Origin: JADLGL01 sp963732865
GTDB taxonomy: Bacteria; Pseudomonadota; Alphaproteobacteria; Rhizobiales; Kaistiaceae
Assembly: GCA_963732865.1 (NCBI GenBank)
Contig: CAVTBC010000004.1
Coordinates: 868,001 to 932,000, forward strand
DNA length: 64,000 nucleotides
Direction of reading: 5' to 3'
The notes below the pieces were generated by a model. That model was not told the DNA's origin and ran no database searches. It saw only the letters and a list, made by a program, of their open reading frames with translations. Shown here in pieces: positions 24,872 to 33,308 of this stretch. The position numbers and the translations under genes are program-made. How positions within the stretch are numbered: the stretch's first letter is position 1; every line of letters starts with the position of its first letter.

Positions 24872-25351
24872 ATGGCTAAGATGCTTGAGCTTTGCGGCGA
24901 CTTCCCCGACATCGAATTGGCGTCGGGGGAAACCATCCTGACCGAGGGCGGTACGACCGGGCACCTCTATGTCCTGTCGGAAGGCGCCATCGAGGTCTTC
25001 CGTGACGATGTGACCATCGCGCTGGTCACCGAGCCCGGCTCGATCTTCGGCGAGATGTCGCTGCTGCTCGACATTCCGCACACGGCCAGCGTCCGCGCCG
25101 TCGGACCGGCCAAGGTGCGCGTCATAGACAATGCGATGAAGTATCTGGCGGACCATCCGACGATGCTGGTGCCGATCGCCCAGTTGCTGGCGCGCCGGCT
25201 GCAGAGTTCAACGACCTATCTGGTCGATCTCAAGCGGCAGTTCCAGCATCAGGCGGATCACCTCGGAATGCTCGACGAAGTCCTGGAGTCGCTGACGCAT
25301 CAGCAGGACGCCGGCTTCATGCCAGACGGCGATTTGCCAGCTGAGCCATAG
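24872..25351 (+). CDS. Stand-alone cyclic-nucleotide-binding-like domain protein
   Basis: A 159-residue protein made of one cNMP-binding-type beta-roll (residues ~10-115) and a helical C-terminus, without a DNA-binding domain. Motifs include GETILTEGGTTGHLYVLSEG and FGEMSLLLDIPHTASV. In the phosphate-binding cassette the arginine that contacts the cyclic phosphate is replaced by histidine (IPHTASV), so cNMP binding may be lost. It follows the glutaminase fusion by 30 bases and probably shares its transcript. Its last 35 bases overlap a convergent metallophosphoesterase gene. Confidence 0.82.
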   Translation: MAKMLELCGDFPDIELASGETILTEGGTTGHLYVLSEGAIEVFRDDVTIALVTEPGSIFGEMSLLLDIPHTASVRAVGPAKVRVIDNAMKYLADHPTMLVPIAQLLARRLQSSTTYLVDLKRQFQHQADHLGMLDEVLESLTHQQDAGFMPDGDLPAEP

Positions 25352-26123
25352 ACGACAGCCATTCCGGTCCGTCGCGCAGCGGCGCCAGCGGCCGGTCCAT
25401 CGGTTCGTCAAGCAGTGCCGTCTCGGCACCGGTCAGTGACAGCCAGTAGGCGCGCGGGATGTCGGTATCGATGACGACATGGGTCGGGATCGGTCCGATC
25501 TGGTGGCCGGCGTTGAACACCCAGGTATCGCCGATGCGGTCGGCCCATGAGCCGTTGGGCACGAAGGGCGACTGGTGGACATGGCCGCTCAGGACCAGGT
25601 CGGGCTGGTATTGCTCGATCCAGGCCCGCAGGGGTCCGTCGCCGAAGGAGCGGCCGCCGCCCCAGCTCGTCGGCGAACTCTCGGGCGGTGCATGATAGAC
25701 CCAGATCCAGCGCGCCGGCCGGTTCGGCGCGTCGCGCGCGAACTGCTCGCCGATCTCGGCCTGCGTAGCCGGACCGTCCCACCACGGACAGATGCTGAAC
25801 AGCGTGTCGCCGATCACGGTCGAATCGCCGTCCGTCGGGATGCCGAGATGGCGGGCGTTGGAGACCCATTTGGCGGTGAGCTCGCCGGCGGCAGTCTTGC
25901 TGTCGAGATCGTGGTTGCCCGAGCAGATGATCAGCGGCTTCTTCGCCTGGATACGGCGGAAATATTTCTGCGCCACCACGGCCTGTGCCGAACGGTCGAC
26001 GATCGCCGCGATCTCAAGATGATCCCCGGCGAGGACGACGAGATCAACATAATCGGCCGCGTCGACGACCCAGTCGAACTTCCTGAGATCGTAGTGAATG
26101 TCGGCGACGAGGAGGAGTTTCAT
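25317..26123 (-). CDS. Metallophosphoesterase, calcineurin-like
   Basis: A 268-residue calcineurin-type phosphoesterase. Dinuclear metal motifs are in order: LLLVADIHYDL, VVLAGDHLEIA, IICSGNHDLDS, YHAPPES and LVLSGHVHQSP. An ORF reaching back to 26219 adds 32 residues without family features, so the ATG at 26123 is preferred, although its ribosome-binding site is weak. Substrate unknown. The tail-to-tail overlap with the cNMP-domain gene is 35 bases. Confidence 0.83.
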   Translation of the reverse strand: MKLLLVADIHYDLRKFDWVVDAADYVDLVVLAGDHLEIAAIVDRSAQAVVAQKYFRRIQAKKPLIICSGNHDLDSKTAAGELTAKWVSNARHLGIPTDGDSTVIGDTLFSICPWWDGPATQAEIGEQFARDAPNRPARWIWVYHAPPESSPTSWGGGRSFGDGPLRAWIEQYQPDLVLSGHVHQSPFVPNGSWADRIGDTWVFNAGHQIGPIPTHVVIDTDIPRAYWLSLTGAETALLDEPMDRPLAPLRDGPEWLSSMAQLANRRLA

Positions 26124-26313
26124 CCGAGGCCAGCTCCGGGTCGATCGCTCGCCGAGATTCCGTCGGGGAGGCGACGCTCCGTCCTTATACGGTTTGTATG
26201 CAATCCGCACCATCGCCATGTGGCGCCGGTTCGCCGGCAGAGTTGGCTCTGGCTAAGCGCCGGGCCTAAGCGCATAGAGAGGCATGGCTCTTCCCCATGA
26301 TTCAACGGATCCC

Positions 26314-26469
26314 ATGCCGAAGATTGCGCGGCTGGTCGCCGACGCAAAGGTTGAACTTGCGCGCCTTGGCGTCAACACTGACGGCAAGCGATCGGACGAG
26401 ATCCTGCGAATGGCGCGCGAGGAGCGAAACAAACCGCAGGCGCCGCGAAAGAGAACACCCGCTTCCTAG
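26314..26469 (+). CDS. Small hypothetical protein, 51 residues
   Basis: A short ORF encoding a helical, charged protein (KIARLVADAKVELARLGVN, then SDEILRMAREERNK) with a basic C-terminus. A start at 26284 would add ten residues, but its purine-rich site sits too close to the ATG. Regular amphipathic composition hints that it is real; there is no family match that I recognise. Confidence 0.4.
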   Translation: MPKIARLVADAKVELARLGVNTDGKRSDEILRMAREERNKPQAPRKRTPAS

Positions 26470-26582
26470 TCGCCGAGCGCCCATCCGCTGGGTCGCGACT
26501 GAAACGCACGCGGCAAGGAGCGGGCTTAATTCTTTTGAGACGAAATGTAGCTATCGTCCCTCGGCGTAGGGCTCAGGGACAT

Positions 26583-26675
26583 ATGCCCATGTATACGCGT
26601 TTCATCGGCACCGGCTTCGCCTTTTTCGCCATCCTGCTCATTCTGGCAGTGGCGCCATTGCTGCCGAAGGGCTGA
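26583..26675 (+). CDS. Possible 30-residue membrane microprotein
   Basis: A 31-codon ORF with AGGG five bases before the ATG. The product is a short hydrophilic start followed by one membrane helix (FAFFAILLILAVAPLLP) and a lysine near the end. Its composition is typical of single-span microproteins, but very short ORFs arise by chance. A CtrA-like box lies just downstream. Confidence 0.4.
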   Translation: MPMYTRFIGTGFAFFAILLILAVAPLLPKG

Positions 26676-26696
26676 TCGGCCCGGGCGGCCAGCGCG

Positions 26697-26711
26697 TTAA
26701 CCATCCATTAT
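26697..26711 (+). promoter_or_regulatory. Weak CtrA-like box upstream of the LpxH-like gene
   Basis: TTAA, seven bases, TTAT: one mismatch to the TTAA-N7-TTAA consensus. It lies 74 bases upstream of the LpxH-like start. Such matches occur by chance, so this is only a candidate. Confidence 0.25.
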
Positions 26712-26784
26712 CCGCACTGTCATGGTGCTGTGAAATGAATCAGGTAGCCGGTTCACCAATGGAACCAGCCTGAGTGCTTGTCAC

Positions 26785-27600
26785 ATGCTGCATCGACCGC
26801 TGCCGGTTAAGCTTCGCACGCTGTTCATATCCGACGTCCACCTCGGGACCAGGGGATGCCAGGCGGAGAGGCTCCTCCATTTCCTCGCCCATCACGAAGC
26901 CGAAACGATCTTCCTGGTCGGCGATATCATCGACGGCTGGCGGTTGAAGCGAAGCTGGCTCTGGCCGCAGGCGCACACTGACGTCATTCAGGCGCTTATC
27001 CGCAGAGCGCAGACCGGCACCCGCCTCGTTTATATCCCCGGCAATCACGACGAATTCCTGCGCAACTATGTCGGCCTCGCCTTCGGCGAGATCGAAGTTG
27101 CCGAAAGGGCGGTCCATGAAACCGCCGACGGACTGAAGCTGCTCGTCATCCATGGCGATCAGTTCGACGTCGTGGTGCGCTGGGCGCCCTGGCTCTCGGC
27201 CCTGGGCGCTTCGATCTACAATCTGACGCTGGCCGCCAACGCACTCGTCAATCGGGTTCGCCGCTGGATCGGCGTCGACTATTGGTCGCTCGCCGACTGG
27301 ACGAAGCAGAAGGTCAAGAACGCGGTCAACGTGATCGGCGACTATAAATCGGCGCTGGTGAAGGAAGCGGAGCGGGTGGGCGCGGACGGCGTCATCTGCG
27401 GCCATATCCATCACGCCGCGATCCATGACGAGTTCGGCATCCGCTACGTCAATACCGGCGACTGGATGGAAAGCTGCACGGCCGTCGCGGAGGATCATAA
27501 CGGCAAGCTCGAGATCATCCGCTGGACGGCGGCGCTGCCGTCGCGACGCCGGGTGGCGCCGATCGCAATCGTCAGCGACGCTGATGCGGACGCCGCCTAG
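26785..27600 (+). CDS. LpxH-like UDP-2,3-diacylglucosamine diphosphatase
   Basis: A 271-residue metallophosphoesterase resembling LpxH, the lipid A pathway enzyme that hydrolyses UDP-2,3-diacylglucosamine to lipid X. Metal motifs are LFISDVHLGTRG, FLVGDIIDGWRL, YIPGNHDEFLRN, LLVIHGDQFD and ICGHIHHAA. The central region (WAPWLSALGASIYNLTL, then KNAVNVIGDYKSALV) fits a membrane-associated lipid enzyme. Many alphaproteobacteria use LpxI for this step, so a related lipid diphosphatase role is possible. Its stop overlaps the convergent GT21 gene stop in the palindrome CTAG. Confidence 0.8.
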   Translation: MLHRPLPVKLRTLFISDVHLGTRGCQAERLLHFLAHHEAETIFLVGDIIDGWRLKRSWLWPQAHTDVIQALIRRAQTGTRLVYIPGNHDEFLRNYVGLAFGEIEVAERAVHETADGLKLLVIHGDQFDVVVRWAPWLSALGASIYNLTLAANALVNRVRRWIGVDYWSLADWTKQKVKNAVNVIGDYKSALVKEAERVGADGVICGHIHHAAIHDEFGIRYVNTGDWMESCTAVAEDHNGKLEIIRWTAALPSRRRVAPIAIVSDADADAA

Positions 27601-28748
27601 GGGCCGCTGACTTCCGCTTTGAGGCTGTCTTCGTCGGAGGCCTTGGCCACCGTCATGGCGTTGCCGCGCCATTCGAAGCGGTTGCCGAAGAGGCCGGCGA
27701 CCCAAACCACAGGAACGAGGATATCGCGGAGCAGCAGCGCCGCCGGCATGCGCCAGGAAAGCGGCCAGCCGGCGATGGCGATGAGGGCGAGTTCGAGGCC
27801 GTACCAACCGGCCGCGAAGGCCAACGGGAACCAGGCCGGGGCGGCGCCGGATATCGCCAGGCCGATGGCGCAGGCGATGGGAAGCAGGCCGCCATTGAGG
27901 ATCTCGGCTCCGTAGATCGTCGGTAGCCCCTGACGGCGCAGACGGGCCCAACGGATCTGACGTTGCATGACGGCGCGGAAGGAACGGTGGCCGATCGGCT
28001 GCATAACAGGGCGCTGCGCCAGATGCGCCTTCAGCCCGGCCTCGTGAATCGTGTGCGAAGTGGCGATGTCTTCGGCGGCATATTCGCCAAGCCGCGCCAG
28101 GCCGCCAAGATCTTCAAGCGTTGGCTTGTGGTACATCAGCGTCTTGCCGAGCGCATAGCCGAAACCGAAGCTGTCCGCGGCCAGCACCAGACGCGCCTGC
28201 ATGGAATTGATGAAGGCGCATTCGAGATCGGCCGCGAAACCCTCCGGCATGCCGACCTCGGCCGGGTTGCTGACGCAGCCGGTGTTCTTGTCCCAACGGA
28301 CCCACAGTGATTCCACGTAGTCCGGCGGCAGAATGGTGTTGCTGTCGGAGAAGATCACCCAGTCGGCCTTCGCCTCGCGCCAACCCTTGACGCAATTATT
28401 GAGCTTCGGGTTGGCGCTGATTTGGTCGCGGCCGATGATGACGGATGCCGGGATCTGTGGATTGGCGGCGATCGCCCTGCGCGCCAGAGGCACCGCCGCA
28501 TCAGTCTCCTCATCGGCACAGAAGATGACTTCATAGTTGGGATAGGTGAGGCGAAAGGTCGACACGAAGCAGGCTTCGAGATTGTTCTCCAAACCGCAGA
28601 TCGGGCGAACGATCGAGACCAATGCAGCGGTGCCGACAAAGGTCTGCGGTTTGCGGCGGCGCATGAATCGCACCGCGACCGTCGCGATGGTGACGGTTTG
28701 GGCGAGGCCGGTGACGGCGCAGAAGGCGAATGCGAGTGTGGTCAGCAT
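27597..28748 (-). CDS. GT21-type (ceramide glucosyltransferase-like) glycosyltransferase
   Basis: A 383-residue membrane glycosyltransferase. An N-terminal membrane helix is followed by a GT-A catalytic domain with VSIVRPICGLENNL, YEVIFCADEETD, VIFSDSNTILPPDYV and the processive-type RQIRWARLRR motif. Three C-terminal membrane segments follow (about 290-360). The layout matches GT21 enzymes, which transfer glucose to ceramide or, in some rhizobia, other lipid acceptors. The adjoining LpxH-like gene suggests an envelope-lipid theme, but the acceptor is unknown. Confidence 0.85.
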   Translation of the reverse strand: MLTTLAFAFCAVTGLAQTVTIATVAVRFMRRRKPQTFVGTAALVSIVRPICGLENNLEACFVSTFRLTYPNYEVIFCADEETDAAVPLARRAIAANPQIPASVIIGRDQISANPKLNNCVKGWREAKADWVIFSDSNTILPPDYVESLWVRWDKNTGCVSNPAEVGMPEGFAADLECAFINSMQARLVLAADSFGFGYALGKTLMYHKPTLEDLGGLARLGEYAAEDIATSHTIHEAGLKAHLAQRPVMQPIGHRSFRAVMQRQIRWARLRRQGLPTIYGAEILNGGLLPIACAIGLAISGAAPAWFPLAFAAGWYGLELALIAIAGWPLSWRMPAALLLRDILVPVVWVAGLFGNRFEWRGNAMTVAKASDEDSLKAEVSGP

Positions 28749-28965
28749 GTTACGTCAGCATTGGCGATGGTGATGACGGTCGCATGACTTCCGCGATCCA
28801 AGGGAACGTCGGACCATATAGTGGACCGACGGAAGGGCTGAAGGGAATAGAAGCATCGGCACGGGCGACGCTTTGACAGCGGCGCCGCTTCACGGCGCTT
28901 GAATTCTATCGTCACCCGGCGGAAAAGGTGACCACCGAAGAAGACGCTATTCGAGGGAGGCATAT

Positions 28966-29343
28966 TTGGTGGATACGTTCGGCCTGAAGACCATCCGGCT
29001 CAATCTGGCGCGGACGCCCGATTTCCCCGATGGCAGCGCGAGCCATGGCTACCGCTTCACCGCGCCGCTGGACGCCGATGGCCACCTCAATGCCGAGGGC
29101 TGGCGGGAGCACAAGGATCTGTGCCGGGTCGTCCGTTTCTGGGGCGGCGAGGAGGAGGATATCGGTCATCTCGTCCATCGCGGCACGGGCTGGGGCTTCC
29201 ACTACGATATCGGCGGCGATGAGGGCGACGAGGCTGGTTTCAAGCTGGCCAGCCACCGTTTCGTCCCGGGCGAATATGTTTCGATCCGAGACGACAATGG
29301 CGAGACGCATACGTTCGAGGTGGTGACCGTCGAGGACGTCTAG
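28966..29343 (+). CDS. Conserved hypothetical protein, 125 residues
   Basis: A soluble acidic protein with no domain I recognise. It begins DTFGLKTIRLNLARTPDFPDG and contains a tryptophan/glycine-rich core (VVRFWGGEEEDIG, HRGTGWGFHYDIGG) and an Asp/Glu-rich end (THTFEVVTVEDV). The start is a TTG at 28966 or GTG at 28969, both placed after GGAGG. Coding-like composition and a good ribosome site support it. It stands between divergent GT21 and convergent glgP. Confidence 0.65.
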   Translation: MVDTFGLKTIRLNLARTPDFPDGSASHGYRFTAPLDADGHLNAEGWREHKDLCRVVRFWGGEEEDIGHLVHRGTGWGFHYDIGGDEGDEAGFKLASHRFVPGEYVSIRDDNGETHTFEVVTVEDV

Positions 29344-29346
29344 GCG

Positions 29347-31053
29347 CTAGCGCAGATAGGCGTCGACGGCGTAGCGACGCATCATGCGGTGGCTGTTGAA
29401 GTAGGGTGCGATCTTCGAGATCGACTGCTTCATCATCCACACCCATCTCTCGCGATCGTTGGTGTAGAGCGGCAGCACGACATTCTCGAGCTTGTCGTAG
29501 AGACTGCGGGCGTGATCCTCGTCGGTGGCGTCATCGCCCTCGGCGCCGATCGCCCAGCCGGTGACACCCTCGATCCAGGCCTCCACCCACCAGCCGTCGA
29601 TCGTCGACAGGTTCAGCGTGCCGTTGAGGGCCGCCTTCATGCCGCTGGTGCCCGACGCTTCGAGCGGCGGCCGCGGCGTGTTCAGCCACACATCTGCGCC
29701 GGCGACGAGACGCTGGGCGCTGGTCGTGTCGTAGTTGGGCAAGAAGGCCATCGGCACTTCGCCGGCCAAGGCCGCGCTGCTGTTCTGGATCGACTGGATG
29801 ACGTCAGCGCCGGCGGTGTCGGCAGGATGGGCCTTGCCGGCCCAGACGATCTGCATGGGATATTTGGCGGCAATCGCCTTCAGCCGTGCCGGGTCGCTGA
29901 GGATCAGGCTCGGCCGCTTGTAGGCGGTCATGCGGCGGGCATAGGCGAGGATCGGCAAATCGGGATTGAGAGCGACGCCGGTTACTTCGGTGACAAGGTC
30001 GATGAGGTCGGACTTGGCGGTCCGCTTGGCCTTGATGATGTCTTCGTCGGTCAGGTGATCGGCGTGGAACAGGAGTTCCGGCTCTTCCGTCCAGCTCGGG
30101 AAATGCTGATCGAAGAGGCGGGCGAAGGTCGGGAAGGCCCATTTCGCCGCATGCACGCCATTGGTGATGGCGTGAACCCGGTAACCCGGGAACATCTGCT
30201 GCGTCGTCTCGGCGTGCCGTGTCGCGACGCCGTTGACGAAGCCGGAGAGATTGAGCGCCAGCTTGGTCATGTTGCAGTCTTCTTCGCCGGCGTAGCGCTT
30301 GATCTCCTCGATATCGATGGTCTCATCCAAAACCTTTTCGACGAGGTCGTAGGAGAACTTGTCGTGTCCAGCCTCCACCGGCGTGTGCGTGGTGAAGAGG
30401 CACTGGCTGAGGACCGGGCTCGGATCGTAGCGCGGGCCGCCGTCGGCGGTGAGCATATTGCTGCGGCGCGGATAGTGTTTCAGCAACTCGGCGGTGAGCA
30501 GGGCGGCGTGACCTTCATTGAGATGGTAGGTGTGCAGGTTGAAGCCAAGCGCCTGAAGGACGCGAAGCCCGCCAATGCCGAGCACGGCTTCCTGCTTCAG
30601 CCGGTAGGTGCTGTCGCCGCCATAGAGATGATCGGTGATCTGCCGGTCAGCCGGGTGGTTGCGGTCGAGATCGGTGTCAAGAAGGATTACCGGGATCGGC
30701 TTGGCCAGGGCGCCGCTGCAACCATAGAGCCACGGGCGAATCCAGACCTGGCGGCCTTCAAGGGTGATGGCGGTGATCGCCGGCAAGGGCGTGCACCAAT
30801 CGGGCGGGTTCCATGGATCGGGCCGGTGCACCTGATGGCCGGATGCGTCAATCTCCTGATGGAGATAGCCCTGCCGGCTGGCCAGGGTGACGAACACCAT
30901 CGGCAGCTCGAGATCGGCCGCCGAGCGGGCGGTATCGCCGGCAAGCACGCCGAGACCGCCGGAATAGCTGTGGATCTCGGGCCGGAGCGCAATCTCCATC
31001 GTGAAATAGGCGATCGTGCTACGGCGCTGAAAGTCTTCGATATTCCAATCCAT
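29347..31053 (-). CDS. glgP: Alpha-glucan phosphorylase, short form (GlgP family)
   Basis: A 568-residue GT35 phosphorylase that releases glucose-1-phosphate from alpha-1,4-glucan. IAYFTMEIALRPEIHSYSGG begins the conserved N-terminus. Other hallmarks are YHLNEGHAAL, TTHTPVEAGHDKF, ITNGVHAAKW and ASGTSGMKAALNG, whose lysine binds pyridoxal phosphate. It is shorter than E. coli GlgP (~800 residues), as in the alpha-glucan family phosphorylases common in alphaproteobacteria. The ATG at 31053 has AGGA nearby; a longer reading upstream is proline/arginine noise and overlaps another gene. No glycogen synthesis genes are nearby. Confidence 0.93.
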   Translation of the reverse strand: MDWNIEDFQRRSTIAYFTMEIALRPEIHSYSGGLGVLAGDTARSAADLELPMVFVTLASRQGYLHQEIDASGHQVHRPDPWNPPDWCTPLPAITAITLEGRQVWIRPWLYGCSGALAKPIPVILLDTDLDRNHPADRQITDHLYGGDSTYRLKQEAVLGIGGLRVLQALGFNLHTYHLNEGHAALLTAELLKHYPRRSNMLTADGGPRYDPSPVLSQCLFTTHTPVEAGHDKFSYDLVEKVLDETIDIEEIKRYAGEEDCNMTKLALNLSGFVNGVATRHAETTQQMFPGYRVHAITNGVHAAKWAFPTFARLFDQHFPSWTEEPELLFHADHLTDEDIIKAKRTAKSDLIDLVTEVTGVALNPDLPILAYARRMTAYKRPSLILSDPARLKAIAAKYPMQIVWAGKAHPADTAGADVIQSIQNSSAALAGEVPMAFLPNYDTTSAQRLVAGADVWLNTPRPPLEASGTSGMKAALNGTLNLSTIDGWWVEAWIEGVTGWAIGAEGDDATDEDHARSLYDKLENVVLPLYTNDRERWVWMMKQSISKIAPYFNSHRMMRRYAVDAYLR

Positions 31054-31177
31054 GGATGTTCCTAAATGGCGATGCCGGAGACCGGCAGAAGCGGGGATTT
31101 CGACGGCTGGCCCCCGGCCATTCCGAAGCACGATTCGGGCCACTAATGCGGCGGCGGCGCGGCGGTGGACCGGTGGG

Positions 31178-32032
31178 TCAGGAGGTTTGCGGAGGGGCGT
31201 CGTCGGAAGATTTGGGCTTCCTGGTCGTGCGGCGCCGGGGTTTTGGCTTGGCCGCCTCGGCGGGGGGTGATGACGGGGATTCCTCGTCGGGAGGGAAGGG
31301 GGCGCTGTCGGGTGCCGGCGGTTCGGGCAACTCGTCTTCAGGGAAGGGCTCGACCGGTGGCGGGGGCGTTGATGCAGCGGGCGGCGGCACTGCGGCTGCC
31401 GCCTCAGGCGCGGCGGGGCGGGGCGGGGCGGACGGCGTGCCAGATTGAGACGGAGGCGGCGCCGGAGGTTCAGGCCGGCGGAACATGGCGGCAAAGGGCA
31501 AATCGCCGCCGCGGCGCTGGTGATCCCACAGCATGTACGCGCCAGCCGCGATCAGGCCCAGCGGCAACAGCCAGCCGCCGACGCCGCCGCGATCGAAGAT
31601 GACGAGCTCAAAGAAGATCAGGCCGACGACAAAAACGATCGCGAAGGTGCGCGCCAGCCTGACGCCGGCGTGAGCCAGGAGTTCATCGCCGTTGCGGGCG
31701 CCGGCGACCATTTGCGACAGACCGACCGACGCCGGCAGCAGCGCCCAGATATAGGCCCAGGATTCCCAGTGGCCCGAGGCGTTTTGGTAGAAGAATATCA
31801 GCCCGAGCGTGGTCAGGACGGCGCCCGCGCCGCCGAGGCCGGGATTGACCTCATCGCCGCCAAACGCCGTCGCCAGGAAGATAAGGCCTGGGACAAGGAT
31901 CAAGAGCGGCCAGAAGCCCGATCCGAAGCGGACATTGAACACTTGGCCGAAAAAGAAGATGGCGCCGATAACGATCAGGATGATCGCAATCGTCGGCCAA
32001 CGGCGATCGGGTTCGGTTGGCTGGTCGTCCAT
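31178..32032 (-). CDS. Membrane protein with LiaF/DUF5668-like helices and proline-rich tail
   Basis: A 284-residue protein (290 if the ATG at 32050 is used). The first ~170 residues contain five or six membrane segments, including RRWPTIAIILIVIGAIFFFG and FWPLLILVPGLIFLATAFGG, patterned like LiaF or DUF5668 membrane modules. The last ~100 residues are a proline/alanine/glutamate-rich, low-complexity cytoplasmic tail ending in a basic patch (KPKPRRRTTRKPK). Function unknown; it may be a membrane stress-sensing scaffold. Confidence 0.7.
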   Translation of the reverse strand: MDDQPTEPDRRWPTIAIILIVIGAIFFFGQVFNVRFGSGFWPLLILVPGLIFLATAFGGDEVNPGLGGAGAVLTTLGLIFFYQNASGHWESWAYIWALLPASVGLSQMVAGARNGDELLAHAGVRLARTFAIVFVVGLIFFELVIFDRGGVGGWLLPLGLIAAGAYMLWDHQRRGGDLPFAAMFRRPEPPAPPPSQSGTPSAPPRPAAPEAAAAVPPPAASTPPPPVEPFPEDELPEPPAPDSAPFPPDEESPSSPPAEAAKPKPRRRTTRKPKSSDDAPPQTS

Positions 32033-32139
32033 CAGTCCAGATAGCCCCATACGAGTGATCGGCTGCCATGATAACAGACACGCCGATCCTTGGTTTCGTC
32101 AAGGCGTGTTCGGGTCGCGGCCGTCCCCCGCCGTTTTGA

Positions 32140-33195
32140 CTAGTCGCCGAGCTCGGCGCGATGGAGGAAGGGCGGGGTTGGCGAAATGCCGGGCAGGGCG
32201 ATGGCCTTGCCGCGTTTCTGGAGCGCCGCGAGGAAGCTCCGGTATGGCTCGACGCGCTGATATTGGCCCGGCACGAGGGCCACGATCGTGCGTTCCGGCT
32301 CGGTCGACCGGTAGAGGCTGATGCCGTCAAGGATGTTGTCGCCGTCGAAGGCCGTGAGGGCGGGGACGAGACAAACGCCGAGGCCCGCCTGAACCATCGC
32401 CAGCGCCACCTCATAGCTGCGGCACTCGGCGATCAGGCGATGATGCGGAAGCACCTGCTGATACCATTGCTCGACGCGTTTGGTGTGCTGCGTGCCGAAG
32501 GTGAATTGGATGCAGGAATTGACGATCGCAGTCTCGGCGGCGTCGAGTTCGTGATCGGGGTCGGAGATATCGTTCAGGCTGATCCCCTTCGGCACGGCGA
32601 AGACGTAGGGATCACGGGCGATCGGAACCTGGCGGAAGCCGACGCTGGCGGCGGCAACTGAATTCTCGGCGACGAGGCCGATATTGACCCGGCGCGCATA
32701 AAGCAGCTCAAGCGCTTCGGCCGGTGCCGCCTCGTGGATGTCGAGCTCGATATCGGGGAAGTTGGCGACAAGGTCGCGGATGGCAGACGGCAGCAGGACG
32801 CGCAAAACCGAGTGCAGTCCGGCGACCCGCAGCGTCGCGCGCTTCCCATCGCTGAACTGGCGGAGCCCCTCCGTCGCTTCGCTGACATCGCTGAGGATGT
32901 GCTCGGCCTTGCGAAGCAGGAAGATACCGGCGTCGGTGAGCTCCATCTGGCTTGGCGTCCGATCGAACAAGCGCGCGCCGACGGTCGTCTCCAGCTTGGA
33001 AAGCTGCTGCGACAGCGACGGCTGGGTCAGGCCGAGCTGTTTGGCTGCCTTGGTCAGCGTTTCAGCGTGAGCGACGGCCCAGAAGATGCGCAGCTGATGC
33101 AGCGTCATCTCGTTCTTGACGCCATTGCCGCCATTCGCGGTTGCACGAGAGTGCCCTCCCGCGGCGTCTTCTGCCTGCTTGTGAAGATCGGCCAC
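32140..33195 (-). CDS. LysR-family transcriptional regulator
   Basis: A 351-residue LysR regulator. The winged helix is at residues ~30-90 (TLHQLRIFWAVAHAETLTKAAKQLG, shown in part) with SQQLSKLETTVGARLFDR; the effector domain follows. A GTG start at 33195 has AGGGAG five or six bases upstream, which adds a 29-residue N-terminal extension before the usual start (Met at 33108). It lies 113 bases downstream of cbbX on the same strand, but is distinct from the divergent CbbR at the other end of the operon. Its target genes are unknown; control of the cbb operon is possible. Confidence 0.88.
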   Translation of the reverse strand: MADLHKQAEDAAGGHSRATANGGNGVKNEMTLHQLRIFWAVAHAETLTKAAKQLGLTQPSLSQQLSKLETTVGARLFDRTPSQMELTDAGIFLLRKAEHILSDVSEATEGLRQFSDGKRATLRVAGLHSVLRVLLPSAIRDLVANFPDIELDIHEAAPAEALELLYARRVNIGLVAENSVAAASVGFRQVPIARDPYVFAVPKGISLNDISDPDHELDAAETAIVNSCIQFTFGTQHTKRVEQWYQQVLPHHRLIAECRSYEVALAMVQAGLGVCLVPALTAFDGDNILDGISLYRSTEPERTIVALVPGQYQRVEPYRSFLAALQKRGKAIALPGISPTPPFLHRAELGD

Positions 33196-33308
33196 GGCGG
33201 CTCCCTAATCGGCCGTAGACACATGACGGCCTTCCGGCCTTTGCAGCGTTATAGCGCTGCCGTCGTCATATTGTCACGGACCGAAAGGGGCCGTTCACGA
33301 AGCTGTTG

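Noticed and set aside
31054..31494. N-terminal extension of the glucan phosphorylase frame
   Set aside because: It is arginine/proline-rich noise overlapping the membrane-protein gene; the true start at 31053 has a ribosome site and the family N-terminus.
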